Part shown: positions 1 through 8,085 of the stretch, piece after piece
Layout: the number at the start of each line of letters is the position of its first letter
Numbering within the stretch: the first letter of the stretch is position 1
DNA from: a virus
IMG/VR virus record: IMGVR_UViG_3300030520_000110
Location: 1-23,939 of that record
Reading direction: 5' to 3' (one strand)
DNA: 23,939 bases
Program-made: the position numbers and the translations under genes
The notes under the pieces: generated by a model
Told to the model about the DNA's origin: nothing
Database searches by the model: none
What the model saw: only the letters and a program-made list of their open reading frames with translations

Positions 1-2074
1 CGGCGCCACCCTGCGCGATGACCCCGGCCTGATAGCCGCCGCTGCCAAGTGCAGCCGCATTATTGCAGCAGCCGTTGAACTCACTGCTTTCTATTGTACT
101 GTCGCCGAAGCTCGGGAAATTCGCGCCAGAAACGGCTGAACCGTACGTCCACGCGAGATAGCCCTTGAAATTGGAAACCGTAAAATTCAATGCATTAATC
201 ATATCCAACGGCGTATCCGCGCCGTAGCACATCACATCACGAACAACGCTTTGTGCATTGGCGTTGCTGCTGCCTGATGTTGCCTGAATGGTCAGGCATT
301 GCGTTCCCGGCCATGCTGCGCTGCCGTTCCATCCAGCGGCTCCGACCGGATAGAGAATCTCGAAGTTGCTAGCCTTGATGGCATAGTTCGAGGTGCAGGT
401 AAGCGCGTTGGCAGAGGCGACCGAAATAATAACCGATCCCTTCCCAGTGAGGTTAGCAAGCCCCTGGACTGCGTAACCGCCCCCAGCGGCCAACGCCCCG
501 CCATCGCCCTGATAACCCGCACCATCAATGCGTAGCGGCCCGGTACAGGTAAGTCCGCTGCTGATTGGATAGCTACCGGCCGGCAGAAATGCATACCCGT
601 TCGTGGCCGCAGTCAGCCAGTTTTGAAGTGCCGTCGTATCGTCATGAATGACATAGGATGAGGTGACGGCATTGCCGGCGCTCGCCGCCAGCGTCAGCGA
701 CGTGGAGCCTCCACCCGAAGAAACCGTCGTGACCAGCCAGTCCGGCAACGCGCTGGCGATCGGACAGGAAGACGGAATCCAGTCCGGGGGCGTCCAGGAT
801 TCGACACCCATGTCGTTATAAGCGGTTTGCGTGACGACTGCGATCGGCACCAGCGAGCCGGATTTATTACCGCAGACCAGATAAGCCGAAGGCGCGGTTC
901 CGCTGACAGGAGCGGTCCAAGCCAACTGATTAAAGTTCGTGCTGCTCAGCGTAGCAAAGCCAGTCGTGGTAGAAACCGCCGTGATGGTCGCACCGATCCC
1001 ACCGGCCGAATCCAACGATGCAATCGTATATTGATAGCTGGTTGAACCCGACGTACCGGCTTGTGTAATAGCCAGCGCAGTTGGCGGGTTGATGGCAAAG
1101 GAAGCCCCGGCATGATTGACGCGGATGCCTTGGCCATTGACGAAATCCTTAGCCGCACCCAGCACTAGCGTGGCGGATGAACCGGAGATCGTACCGGTCG
1201 TATTCTGGACCGAACCTGAGGTAGTTGCGGCCGGCAATGTCATCACCGAACTTGTGATAACAATACTAGATCCGGAGGCTGAAACCGTATTGCCGGGACC
1301 TCCAACGATAGATGGATTTCCTGTCAGGCCGTTTAGCGTCGCCACGCCCGCCGTCGCTGACGATGCAATCTGCCCGGGCGTTACATATTTGATCGATCCT
1401 GCCGCATTATCGTACAGCGGGATTTTATCATTCGTGGCATCCGGAGCCCCGCGCGCCGTCAATCCCTGGATGGTGAAATCAGTCGGCGCTACACTCGCTG
1501 TCGCGGTTGGATTGCCCTTGAAGGTCGCCGCCCCGACCAGAGCCAGATTGGCATTCGGAAGCAATCCAGTTACAGCGGTCGCCAGATTGACTTGGTTATA
1601 GGTGCCATCGCCACGAAAGAAAGTCGTGGTGTTGTTGGGAAACGCCGGCATTGCCCCAGGCAGAGACGATGTGACCTGATTGATCAGTGCCGTCAATTGC
1701 GAGTTGGTGTACTCTCCGATCTTACCTGCATTATCATATACCACACGCCCCGATGTGCCGCCCGTGATCGCCGTATTCCCAACCTGGATATTGAGAGCTG
1801 AAGGCGCGACCCCGCAATCCTGTAGCAACCCGGTAGTTCCATTGAAGCAAGCAAGATTGCCAGCCACCACAGGAGCGGTCGGCATAATCGAATTGATGAT
1901 ATTGTCGGAGATCGTCCGCGTGTTAAGCGGAAGAATCTGGAAATTCATATTGTCTGGGAAATTTGCGCTGACCTGTGCGTTCAACTGTACAGCGGTATAA
2001 GGTGCCTGCGCATGGCTATACCCAGTCATGGCGCATAGCAGTGCGACCGCCGCGATGATGCGTCGTGAGATCAT
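1..2074 (-). CDS. Tailspike-like protein with pectate-lyase fold and Sec signal peptide, 3' end outside window
   Basis: This open frame runs from an ATG at 2074 to the left edge: 691 codons with no stop seen, so the C-terminus is missing. Residues 1-22 (MISRRIIAAVALLCAMTGYS, then HA|QAP) look like a signal peptide. Residues 24-60 resemble the fibre-type start AQLNAQVxANFPDN. A linker follows with FFRGDGTY at 152-159 and TFKGNPTATAS-type repeats common in tail proteins. Residues about 335-422 look fibronectin-III-like. From D478-D479 the pattern DDTTALQNWL, FLPAGSYPISSGL and LRIDGAG is the classic start of a pectate-lyase-type right-handed beta-helix. The expected role is host polysaccharide binding or cleavage at the virion surface. 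It follows the fibre gene after 17 bases. The catalytic residues and trimer tip would lie outside the window. Fold confidence is good; the enzyme activity is inferred. Confidence 0.85.
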   Translation of the reverse strand, partial: MISRRIIAAVALLCAMTGYSHAQAPYTAVQLNAQVSANFPDNMNFQILPLNTRTISDNIINSIMPTAPVVAGNLACFNGTTGLLQDCGVAPSALNIQVGNTAITGGTSGRVVYDNAGKIGEYTNSQLTALINQVTSSLPGAMPAFPNNTTTFFRGDGTYNQVNLATAVTGLLPNANLALVGAATFKGNPTATASVAPTDFTIQGLTARGAPDATNDKIPLYDNAAGSIKYVTPGQIASSATAGVATLNGLTGNPSIVGGPGNTVSASGSSIVITSSVMTLPAATTSGSVQNTTGTISGSSATLVLGAAKDFVNGQGIRVNHAGASFAINPPTALAITQAGTSGSTSYQYTIASLDSAGGIGATITAVSTTTGFATLSSTNFNQLAWTAPVSGTAPSAYLVCGNKSGSLVPIAVVTQTAYNDMGVESWTPPDWIPSSCPIASALPDWLVTTVSSGGGSTSLTLAASAGNAVTSSYVIHDDTTALQNWLTAATNGYAFLPAGSYPISSGLTCTGPLRIDGAGYQGDGGALAAGGGYAVQGLANLTGKGSVIISVASANALTCTSNYAIKASNFEILYPVGAAGWNGSAAWPGTQCLTIQATSGSSNANAQSVVRDVMCYGADTPLDMINALNFTVSNFKGYLAWTYGSAVSGANFPSFGDSTIESSEFNGCCNNAAALGSGGYQAGVIAQGGA

Positions 2075-2091
2075 TTCAAATTGTTCCGGAA

Positions 2092-3987
2092 TTATCCGCG
2101 GTACTGCGCGGTCAGGAGCATCTGGTTGCTGCCAAAATAGGAGACGTTATTTGTGGTGACGCCGCCGAAGGCAGGATTTTCAAGAGGGTAGATTGTCGTG
2201 ATGCCGAGAGCCGGGGGAAAAATGCACTTCGATTTCAGGCTGCCCCCTGATAGGGCGCTGCTCGCAGATCCCGGATTGAACGTCATTGCTCCCGCTGCAC
2301 AGAACGAAGCAGGAGCCGGCGATGACGTATTGCTGTTGATGCCAATGCTGATCGCAGCCGAAACCGTCGCCGAGCTTAAGGCGGCAAACGTCGCGTTCTG
2401 GCTGAAATCGAGATCGACTACTTGTTCCGGCAAGCCCGTGAACGTGGTAATGACATTGTTGGTGTTTCCATTGTTGGAAACGATCCATCGATTGCCGCCG
2501 CCATCGGTCCAGCTTCCGGTGGAATCCTGCTCCTGCTGGATAATGTTCTGTTGATTGTAGGCGTTCCAGATGCCGAACTTGCGGTTTTGTCCGACCGTTC
2601 GATAAGCCGAGACCTGCCCCGCCGTTGAATCAATCGAGAGAGATCCGACATAAGTGCATTGATTGGCCGGGATGGTATAAGACGATAGCCCGTTATAGCC
2701 GACGATCGAAACCGAATTGACCCAGATCCCTTGCAACCGCGTGAGCTGCGCGGTACCAGCTCCCGTTCCCCGGCTCCCCGACCCCGCTGTTGGGACGGAC
2801 CAAGCTGGACCCGTAACTAGCGTCGGAACTCCGTTGTTGGAGAATACACAGGAGTCCTGAATGGCTGAAGCAGCGCTTCCGGCACTTGTCAGCGTCGCCG
2901 TCAATTCCGAGAATGTAATACCTTTGAACGCCGACCCGTTCCAGATCGGAATCTGATTGCCGTTATAGGGCGAATAAAAGATCGTGGCGACGCCAACCAC
3001 GTCACCAGTCTGCACCACATCTCCGGAGGCTTGCCCCACCAGATTGAGATAACCTTGAGGTGGCGCGAGCCCGGATGATGTGCCGCCGCTGCCCGAGGTT
3101 GATTCTGCCGGATTAACCAGATGAAATTCGCTGTTTGTAGAATCATAAACGATGAGCGGCTGATTGAAGGCATCGATCTCGCCTCCTGATAAGGCTGCTG
3201 GACCAGAAGTTGTATCTACTACGATCGGAAGCAGCGCACCTCCAGAAACTTGTACTGTTGCGGGTCCGGTATTGGAAGCAATAGCCCGAAACTGGATTGC
3301 TGCGCCGTCCTGCAATGCGAATGACGTATCGGTGATCTGGATAGCGTTGCCAGTGCCAGTAGCTAGGCCAGCCCAGAATATCCCCTGTGGAGAGGTCGAA
3401 GCCGTGAGTTTCGTGTATACTGTGTTCCCAAGGCTATCCTGCACCACCATGAGGTAGATGCCGGCACCATAAACGACCGCACAGCCGTTTTGATCGAGCG
3501 GGACGGGGTTCTGGTTGAGGGTGACTTCCCCGGCATCCTGCCATGTCTGCTTATAGGTCTGGGTATTCGGGATGTAGAACCCAACTGACCCGCCAGCCAG
3601 CGACGAATTGATCGAGGTAGAGGCCACCGGGATCAAAAGACCGCTTCCAGTGCCGCCTATTGAGGCTGCAGGGGCGCTTAAAACGTCTCCGACGACGTAC
3701 TGAATGCCGGGATTGAGGATTATGACGGCGGTGACAATCCCTCCTGAAACTGTTATATTCGCAGTCGCACCGGTCCCGGATCCGCCCGTTAAAGCGACCC
3801 CGCCATAGGTGCCATTTGTGTAGGAACTGCCGCCCGTGATCGAGCCGAGAAGCCCGACCATACCGTTGATTCCAGCCGTGGCTTGGAAGCACGTTTCTCC
3901 CGGAGGCAATATCGTGGCCTGCCCGAAGGCCTGCACACACGACAAGGCGACCGCAAAGGCTGCGGCGATGGCGGTTTTGAATTTCAT
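2092..3987 (-). CDS. Tail fibre or appendage protein with signal peptide and virion-attachment-like domain
   Basis: A 631-residue protein. Residues 1-22 (MKFKTAIAAAFAVALSCVQA, FG|Q) form a typical Sec signal peptide. Residues 50-120 are a Gly/Ser/Thr beta module (YTNGTYGG, GTGATANITVSGG, VGDVLSA, GGTGSG) seen repeatedly in phage appendage proteins. Residues 138-195 (FYIPNTQT, TWQDA, LNQNPVPLDQNGCA, GIYLMVVQDSLGNTV) match the arrangement of N-terminal virion-attachment domains in podophage spikes and fibres. Residues 225-292 (IQFRAIASNTGPATVQVSG, LIVYDSTNSEFHLVNP) are another common tail-protein beta domain. The C-terminal half is Ser/Gly/Asn-rich and not recognised. No enzyme motif was seen. 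It is the first gene after the plus-strand ORF and precedes the tailspike. A signal peptide in front of a virion-attachment domain is odd, because phage tails normally assemble in the cytoplasm. Only a weak ribosome site precedes the ATG. Confidence 0.8.
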   Translation of the reverse strand: MKFKTAIAAAFAVALSCVQAFGQATILPPGETCFQATAGINGMVGLLGSITGGSSYTNGTYGGVALTGGSGTGATANITVSGGIVTAVIILNPGIQYVVGDVLSAPAASIGGTGSGLLIPVASTSINSSLAGGSVGFYIPNTQTYKQTWQDAGEVTLNQNPVPLDQNGCAVVYGAGIYLMVVQDSLGNTVYTKLTASTSPQGIFWAGLATGTGNAIQITDTSFALQDGAAIQFRAIASNTGPATVQVSGGALLPIVVDTTSGPAALSGGEIDAFNQPLIVYDSTNSEFHLVNPAESTSGSGGTSSGLAPPQGYLNLVGQASGDVVQTGDVVGVATIFYSPYNGNQIPIWNGSAFKGITFSELTATLTSAGSAASAIQDSCVFSNNGVPTLVTGPAWSVPTAGSGSRGTGAGTAQLTRLQGIWVNSVSIVGYNGLSSYTIPANQCTYVGSLSIDSTAGQVSAYRTVGQNRKFGIWNAYNQQNIIQQEQDSTGSWTDGGGNRWIVSNNGNTNNVITTFTGLPEQVVDLDFSQNATFAALSSATVSAAISIGINSNTSSPAPASFCAAGAMTFNPGSASSALSGGSLKSKCIFPPALGITTIYPLENPAFGGVTTNNVSYFGSNQMLLTAQYRG

Positions 3988-4006
3988 TTAAGGGAATTCC
4001 GATTAG

Positions 4007-4315
4007 ATGAGAGAGCGCCTACTAACGAAACGCGGCAGACTTATTCTTCCCGTTACTGGGATCGGTTTTGCCATCCTCATCTGGGCTAGATTGAATGGTT
4101 TCGATTCTGGCCCCAAGGCGCTCATCATCATTTTCTTGACGAGCGTGCTGGGCGGCATCGTTCAATTCATTGCTGGTCGCGTCGAGGGCCAAGAAGAGCA
4201 TTCCGCGTCCCTAGAGATACGGGAAACGTCGAAGCCGTCCCCACCCGCGCAAGTCGGTTATGAAGGGCGGCGCCTCTTGACTGTTCGTCCATCAAATCCT
4301 GAACAAGAGCATTGA
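4007..4315 (+). CDS. Putative two-helix membrane protein on the opposite strand (possible moron)
   Basis: A 102-residue ORF on the plus strand, the only plausible gene in that direction. It starts with a basic stretch (MRERLLTKRGR) and has two hydrophobic segments, at about residues 12-29 (LILPVTGIGFAILIWARL) and 37-57 (ALIIIFLTSVLGGIVQFIAG). A polar tail follows. Bases 3988-4166 contain no better minus-strand gene, which favours this ORF, but its last 149 bases run antisense to the end of the ejection-protein gene. An AAGGG lies 12 bases before the ATG, which is far for a ribosome site. The gap to the divergent fibre start is only 19 bases, so its promoter would have to sit within the fibre gene. 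It could be a small holin-like or superinfection-exclusion protein carried as a moron, or a chance ORF. Function unknown. Confidence 0.42.
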   Translation: MRERLLTKRGRLILPVTGIGFAILIWARLNGFDSGPKALIIIFLTSVLGGIVQFIAGRVEGQEEHSASLEIRETSKPSPPAQVGYEGRRLLTVRPSNPEQEH

Positions 4316-6254
4316 AGTTTTTGTCACCCATCTTGCGGGTTAGAAGGGGTGCAATTTGCTGGTAGGCGTCCGCGTATCTGGCAGATCGCGCCCCCTCCAT
4401 GATGGTGTGAGGGCTCATCCACTCGGGAATGAAAGAAGTCGGCTTAGTCAGGTTGAGGTTTGAGAAATATCCCATTTCCCCGGGAGCGGGCGTCAGTGCG
4501 TTGACGCGCTCTTTCTTGGGCGTCGTCTGGCTTCCCCCAATAACATTCTGAACCTGATTTTTTCCCTTAACTTCCGCTTCCAAATCATCGATTAGGCGAC
4601 CAGACCGCTTATCACCGAACAGCATCTCTAGCTTGTCACGATTTGACCGCGCCAAGAGGGTATTGCGAGCCGTCGTGTCGCCACGAACGCTTAACTCGAG
4701 CATGTCTTGGATGGCCTTACGCGCGCCCTGAACACGGGCTGCCAGCTCTGGGCCGGAAAGCTGGTTCAGTTCATGGGCCAACTCTTCCTTGTCGGTTGAG
4801 CGGCTGAACGTTTTCTTACCTTCCTGGATTTGGTGAAGCAACTCTGAAGGCTCTGCGTATGTTTCGCGCGCCTGACGGTAGACCTGTCCAGCCGGCGTCT
4901 TGTCGATGGCTGAAAGCATGTCAGATTTCAAATTTAGCAGCTCGCGCGCCAAATCCTTATCTGGCTTTGTCTTGTCGAGTGCGTCCCCGATTCTGCGATC
5001 CAACCCGCGCTTTACGTAATCCCACGTTTCTGCAGTCGGGAACGCCTTCTGAGGACCTCCCGTGAAGAAGTTACGGTTGATCGGGCGTCCCGATATGCCG
5101 GAAAGCTCTTCCGCCTTGTCGAAGGCGCCAGAAGATTCAAGGCGCGGTATCAATGCCTTTATCTCATTGGTCGGATGAATTTGCATCGTCCGGAATTGAT
5201 TATAGAGCGGATCGGCGCCTGTTGCCCTAGCCTGCTCAATCGAGCGAGTTAGATTCGCCATGTTGGTATAAGGCACCGTATTCTTATTGAGTGACTGCTC
5301 AATGCGATCAGCCTGCCCCGCCGCGCGGATGCGATACGCTTCTCTAATCGCTTCTTTGTGAGGACCGGGAATATCAGCGAGGCCTCCAGCAATATCAGTC
5401 GTTGCGTTATTCACGTCCGCCAACATGCCTGCTGGTCCGTAGGTCTTTTTCGCTTGCATAATCGATGCGGGTGTTTCGCCTTCAACTGCGTTAACGAGCA
5501 TGTTTCGGCCAACCGAATTGACTCCAGCAAGTTCGCCTGTGGTCCGCGGCAGCCAGCTTGCGATTGCATCACCAGCCGCCGTGATGCCGTGCCCGGCCAT
5601 CGGCCCTAATGCGCCGCCAGCCATCGATAGAGGCACCGGGCCAAATAGACCCTGATTAAGCGGGTTATTGCCCTGCACAAGCTGATTTCCGGTCTCTAGC
5701 GCCCCCATCCCGGCAGCGCCTTGATAAACGCGAGCACCGAGAGAATTTCCAACCATACCCATCATGCGGGCACCAACTGGCGTCTCAGACATGGGGCCGA
5801 GTAGCATCGCATTTCCAGTCACGTCCGCGACCGTGGATGCTATCGGGTGCTGTTCCCCGTATTGCTGATTTCTCGTATCTTGGGCTTGCAGATTGTTCGC
5901 ATATCGATCGGCAAACGAGGTATTGGCGTATTGAGGATCCTTGCCTAGTCCTTGTCGGATCAGATCGGTTACAGGCTGAATCGCCGCGCCAGTTGCCGCG
6001 GCTGCTTTATCAGCCAAAGGCCCAAGGATTGGAACGCTACTTGCCATCCGGTCATTGAAACCGGACATAGCCTCCTCAGCCTTCGATACAGGACTATCAA
6101 GCTGCATGATAACTTTGGTTGGCTTGCCGTCTCGTTTTACGATTTCGGGCGCGCGGTCATATTTATTGAAAATGTCGTCAGGCGTGAACGATCCATCAGC
6201 AACAGGAGCGGCCTGACTATCTCGGGAATATCGATCGAGAATATCATCGCTCAT
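4167..6254 (-). CDS. Large ejection / internal virion protein, P22 gp16-position
   Basis: A 695-residue protein, last of the ejection-protein group and close in size to P22 gp16 (about 609). The N-terminus carries two copies of an acidic-aromatic motif, DDILDRYSRD (3-12) and DDIFNKYDRA (26-35). Residues 145-235 are rich in Gly, Ala and Met (LLGPMSETPVGARMMGMVGN, PLSMAGGALGPMAGHG) and could insert into or cross a membrane. The rest is mainly charged helix, including GPAGMLADVN and a predicted helical region at about 300-560, of the kind seen in large internal proteins of other podophages. No lysozyme or transglycosylase motif was found. The start overlaps the previous stop as ATGA (6251-6254). 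Its 3' end is overlapped antisense by the plus-strand ORF. Assignment rests on size, position and composition, not on clear similarity to gp16. Confidence 0.7.
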   Translation of the reverse strand: MSDDILDRYSRDSQAAPVADGSFTPDDIFNKYDRAPEIVKRDGKPTKVIMQLDSPVSKAEEAMSGFNDRMASSVPILGPLADKAAAATGAAIQPVTDLIRQGLGKDPQYANTSFADRYANNLQAQDTRNQQYGEQHPIASTVADVTGNAMLLGPMSETPVGARMMGMVGNSLGARVYQGAAGMGALETGNQLVQGNNPLNQGLFGPVPLSMAGGALGPMAGHGITAAGDAIASWLPRTTGELAGVNSVGRNMLVNAVEGETPASIMQAKKTYGPAGMLADVNNATTDIAGGLADIPGPHKEAIREAYRIRAAGQADRIEQSLNKNTVPYTNMANLTRSIEQARATGADPLYNQFRTMQIHPTNEIKALIPRLESSGAFDKAEELSGISGRPINRNFFTGGPQKAFPTAETWDYVKRGLDRRIGDALDKTKPDKDLARELLNLKSDMLSAIDKTPAGQVYRQARETYAEPSELLHQIQEGKKTFSRSTDKEELAHELNQLSGPELAARVQGARKAIQDMLELSVRGDTTARNTLLARSNRDKLEMLFGDKRSGRLIDDLEAEVKGKNQVQNVIGGSQTTPKKERVNALTPAPGEMGYFSNLNLTKPTSFIPEWMSPHTIMEGARSARYADAYQQIAPLLTRKMGDKNFNALVQDLMDEQSRGAALHNRLARVGTASTFPVSLGTRNALLGPRRDQQ

Positions 6255-7555
6255 TGTGAGTGAACATCTCCGAGCAACCCGTGACGATCAGCGATATTCA
6301 TGCCATTGCGTATTTTGTTAAGTTCCGAAGGAGGCAGCGTCTCTTTGAGCTTTTTCTGCTGGTCTTTGCTCATCAAATCATAAACGAATGCGCGAGGATC
6401 TTGCTTGGTACCCCAATCCACCATGAATTTATTGAAGGTGGACGGGTCAGCTTCTCCGCGATCGACCTTCGAATTGAATTCAAGGACGCCAGCCTGTCGC
6501 ATCCGCTCGACACCGAGCGCCACCTTGGAAAGCTCAAGTGCCGACAGTTTGTCCATATGAACGTTCGGATTGGACGTAACCGCCGTAGCGAGACCATCGT
6601 TCGTTTTTGGACCGAGTGTCGCCGCCGCCTGCGCCGAATACTGGTTGAAATATTTTTTGAGTTCGTTGAAATCCTTGATCTGATATGGATCAATTCCAGC
6701 GATCTTGCCTGCACCAAGACTGACGGCAGTAGATTTGATGTCGTTCCACCGCTCGGATGTTGGTCCGATATCGGTCTCTTTCATATTCTCCAGAATCGGG
6801 ATGGCCTGTCGGAGCGGGTTGACGCGCTGTCCATAATTTCCTGCAGCTTCGCTAGCTGCGGAATAAGCCTCGCCCGAGCGTGCGCTTGTTGCCGCTGCTG
6901 CGGGAGACAGGCCAGTCGGCGACGTGCCACCGTAGTTCGCAGAGCCGAGTGTGCTCTGTTGCGGAGCGCCCCCAGGTGAAGGAGGGGCCGTAACGCGCTG
7001 CGCAATTCCACTTGATCCGATCGCCATGTTCTGAATAGTTCGCGCCCACTCATGACGCGCAGCCTGATCCTTCGGGGCGTTGCCAACCACCGACAGAATC
7101 GTCGCGGTAGGCACGCCGCTGTTGCGCGCCGATGTCACCGCGAAGTTGCGCAAATCTTCATCCGAGATATTTGGCTTATCGGCGAGCGATCCGATGCCAT
7201 CCAGAAGCACCTTATTCTGCCCGGCCTGTAGGCCAAACATCTTCTGGGCGTTATCGATCTGCTTACCTTGGCGATCGAGAGCGCCAGCAGACGCCTCGCC
7301 CGCCATAAACCCGGCGTCCGGATTATCCTTGATGCCTTGCATTAGCTTTTGGGTATCGATCGAACCATCGTCGCCGATGGCGCCTTGATAGGCTTGTCCA
7401 ATTGCCTTTCGCGCATTGAACTGCTGCTGAAAGAGAGCGTTGGCATTAAGTTGCCCAACCATCCCGATTACTCTAGCCGGGTCGCCAGACAGTGCATTGC
7501 TGCCGCCCTGCGATGGCGAAAACGACGGGTAGGTCGGGGCGGGAACGTCGGGCAT
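6251..7555 (-). CDS. Internal virion / ejection protein, P22 gp20-position
   Basis: A 434-residue protein, similar in length to P22 gp20 (471) and in the equivalent place, between the gp7-like and gp16-like genes. The N-terminus is Pro/Ser/Gln-rich (PDVPAPTYPSFSPSQGGSN). A helical region follows with many Gln and Ala residues. Residues about 190-235 are a Pro/Gly/Ser/Ala linker. The C-terminal third is charged and helical (DFNELKKYFNQYSAQAAATL, ALELSKVALGVERMRQAGVL). There is no signal peptide, transmembrane helix or enzyme motif. The start overlaps the previous stop as ATGA (7555), and its own stop overlaps the next start in the same way, so it is probably translated in fixed ratio with both neighbours. 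A role in forming the DNA-ejection conduit is inferred from position and composition. Confidence 0.65.
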   Translation of the reverse strand: MPDVPAPTYPSFSPSQGGSNALSGDPARVIGMVGQLNANALFQQQFNARKAIGQAYQGAIGDDGSIDTQKLMQGIKDNPDAGFMAGEASAGALDRQGKQIDNAQKMFGLQAGQNKVLLDGIGSLADKPNISDEDLRNFAVTSARNSGVPTATILSVVGNAPKDQAARHEWARTIQNMAIGSSGIAQRVTAPPSPGGAPQQSTLGSANYGGTSPTGLSPAAAATSARSGEAYSAASEAAGNYGQRVNPLRQAIPILENMKETDIGPTSERWNDIKSTAVSLGAGKIAGIDPYQIKDFNELKKYFNQYSAQAAATLGPKTNDGLATAVTSNPNVHMDKLSALELSKVALGVERMRQAGVLEFNSKVDRGEADPSTFNKFMVDWGTKQDPRAFVYDLMSKDQQKKLKETLPPSELNKIRNGMNIADRHGLLGDVHSQ

Positions 7556-8085
7556 CAGCGCGCCATCCCTGAGTAGTTCGCGCTCAACGCCTTCATATGC
7601 TCCATGTGCTCATCTGGATTCGTGTTGTGGTGCTGTGCGGCCTCAGTAGCCCAATCGCCAGAGCCCAAATTGGTATTGCGGTGATGCTCAACGATGCCTT
7701 GTTCTGCTTGCACCGTTTGCGCCAGCATGGTCTGCATCCATTTGCGTTGTTGCAAGGGGTCGCTGGGTACTTGAGCCAATTGCTGCACGGCTTGCGGAGC
7801 AGATAAAATTCGCTCCGAGACAAGCTTGGTCACGCCGTCGATGATCTTGGATTTTAAATCGGACCGCCCGGCCGCAGGATCTTTCAACAGCACTGTCAGC
7901 TCACCCTTGATCGCGTCGAAGTGGCGCAGCGCAGCCACAGTCTGTTCGTGCGTCGGGGGCGGCGGTGGGGCTGCTGGAGGCGCTGCGCCACTGGCCGGCG
8001 GGCCGCTCGGCTGCAAACCGTTGGCCTGCGCGCCGGGCTGCGCCTGTGCAGGCGGCGGCATGCCGCTATCAAGTGCGTTCGGCAT
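7555..8085 (-). CDS. Proline-rich hypothetical virion protein in the ejection cluster
   Basis: A 176-residue protein not recognised as a known family. Residues 9-45 are very rich in Pro, Ala and Gln, including a run of prolines around 40-44. Residues 46-135 are predicted helical (HEQTVAALRHFDAIKGELTV, WMQTMLAQTVQAEQG). The C-terminus is His/Asn-rich (HHRNTN, HHNTNPDEHMEHM). It has no signal peptide or membrane helix. ATGA overlaps at both ends tie it to the gp7-like and gp20-like genes, so an internal virion or assembly role is likely. P22 has no gene in exactly this place, so this may be an extra ejection component or a chaperone for one. The reverse strand also reads open here, but that is a shadow of the Pro/Ala codons. 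Confidence 0.7.
   Translation of the reverse strand: MPNALDSGMPPPAQAQPGAQANGLQPSGPPASGAAPPAAPPPPPTHEQTVAALRHFDAIKGELTVLLKDPAAGRSDLKSKIIDGVTKLVSERILSAPQAVQQLAQVPSDPLQQRKWMQTMLAQTVQAEQGIVEHHRNTNLGSGDWATEAAQHHNTNPDEHMEHMKALSANYSGMAR

Noticed and set aside
3993-4000. GGAATTCC palindrome before the fibre gene
   Set aside because: An 8-base palindrome is easily random. No repeat of it or operator-like partner was seen nearby.
4003-4158. 51-residue minus-strand ORF in the gap next to the plus-strand membrane ORF
   Set aside because: It has no ribosome site and an undistinguished composition, and it mirrors the two-helix ORF, which looks more protein-like.
6260-6979. 239-residue plus-strand ORF opposite the gp20-position gene
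   Set aside because: Fully antisense to a coupled gene in the chain, rich in Arg, Cys and Ile with no recognisable motif.
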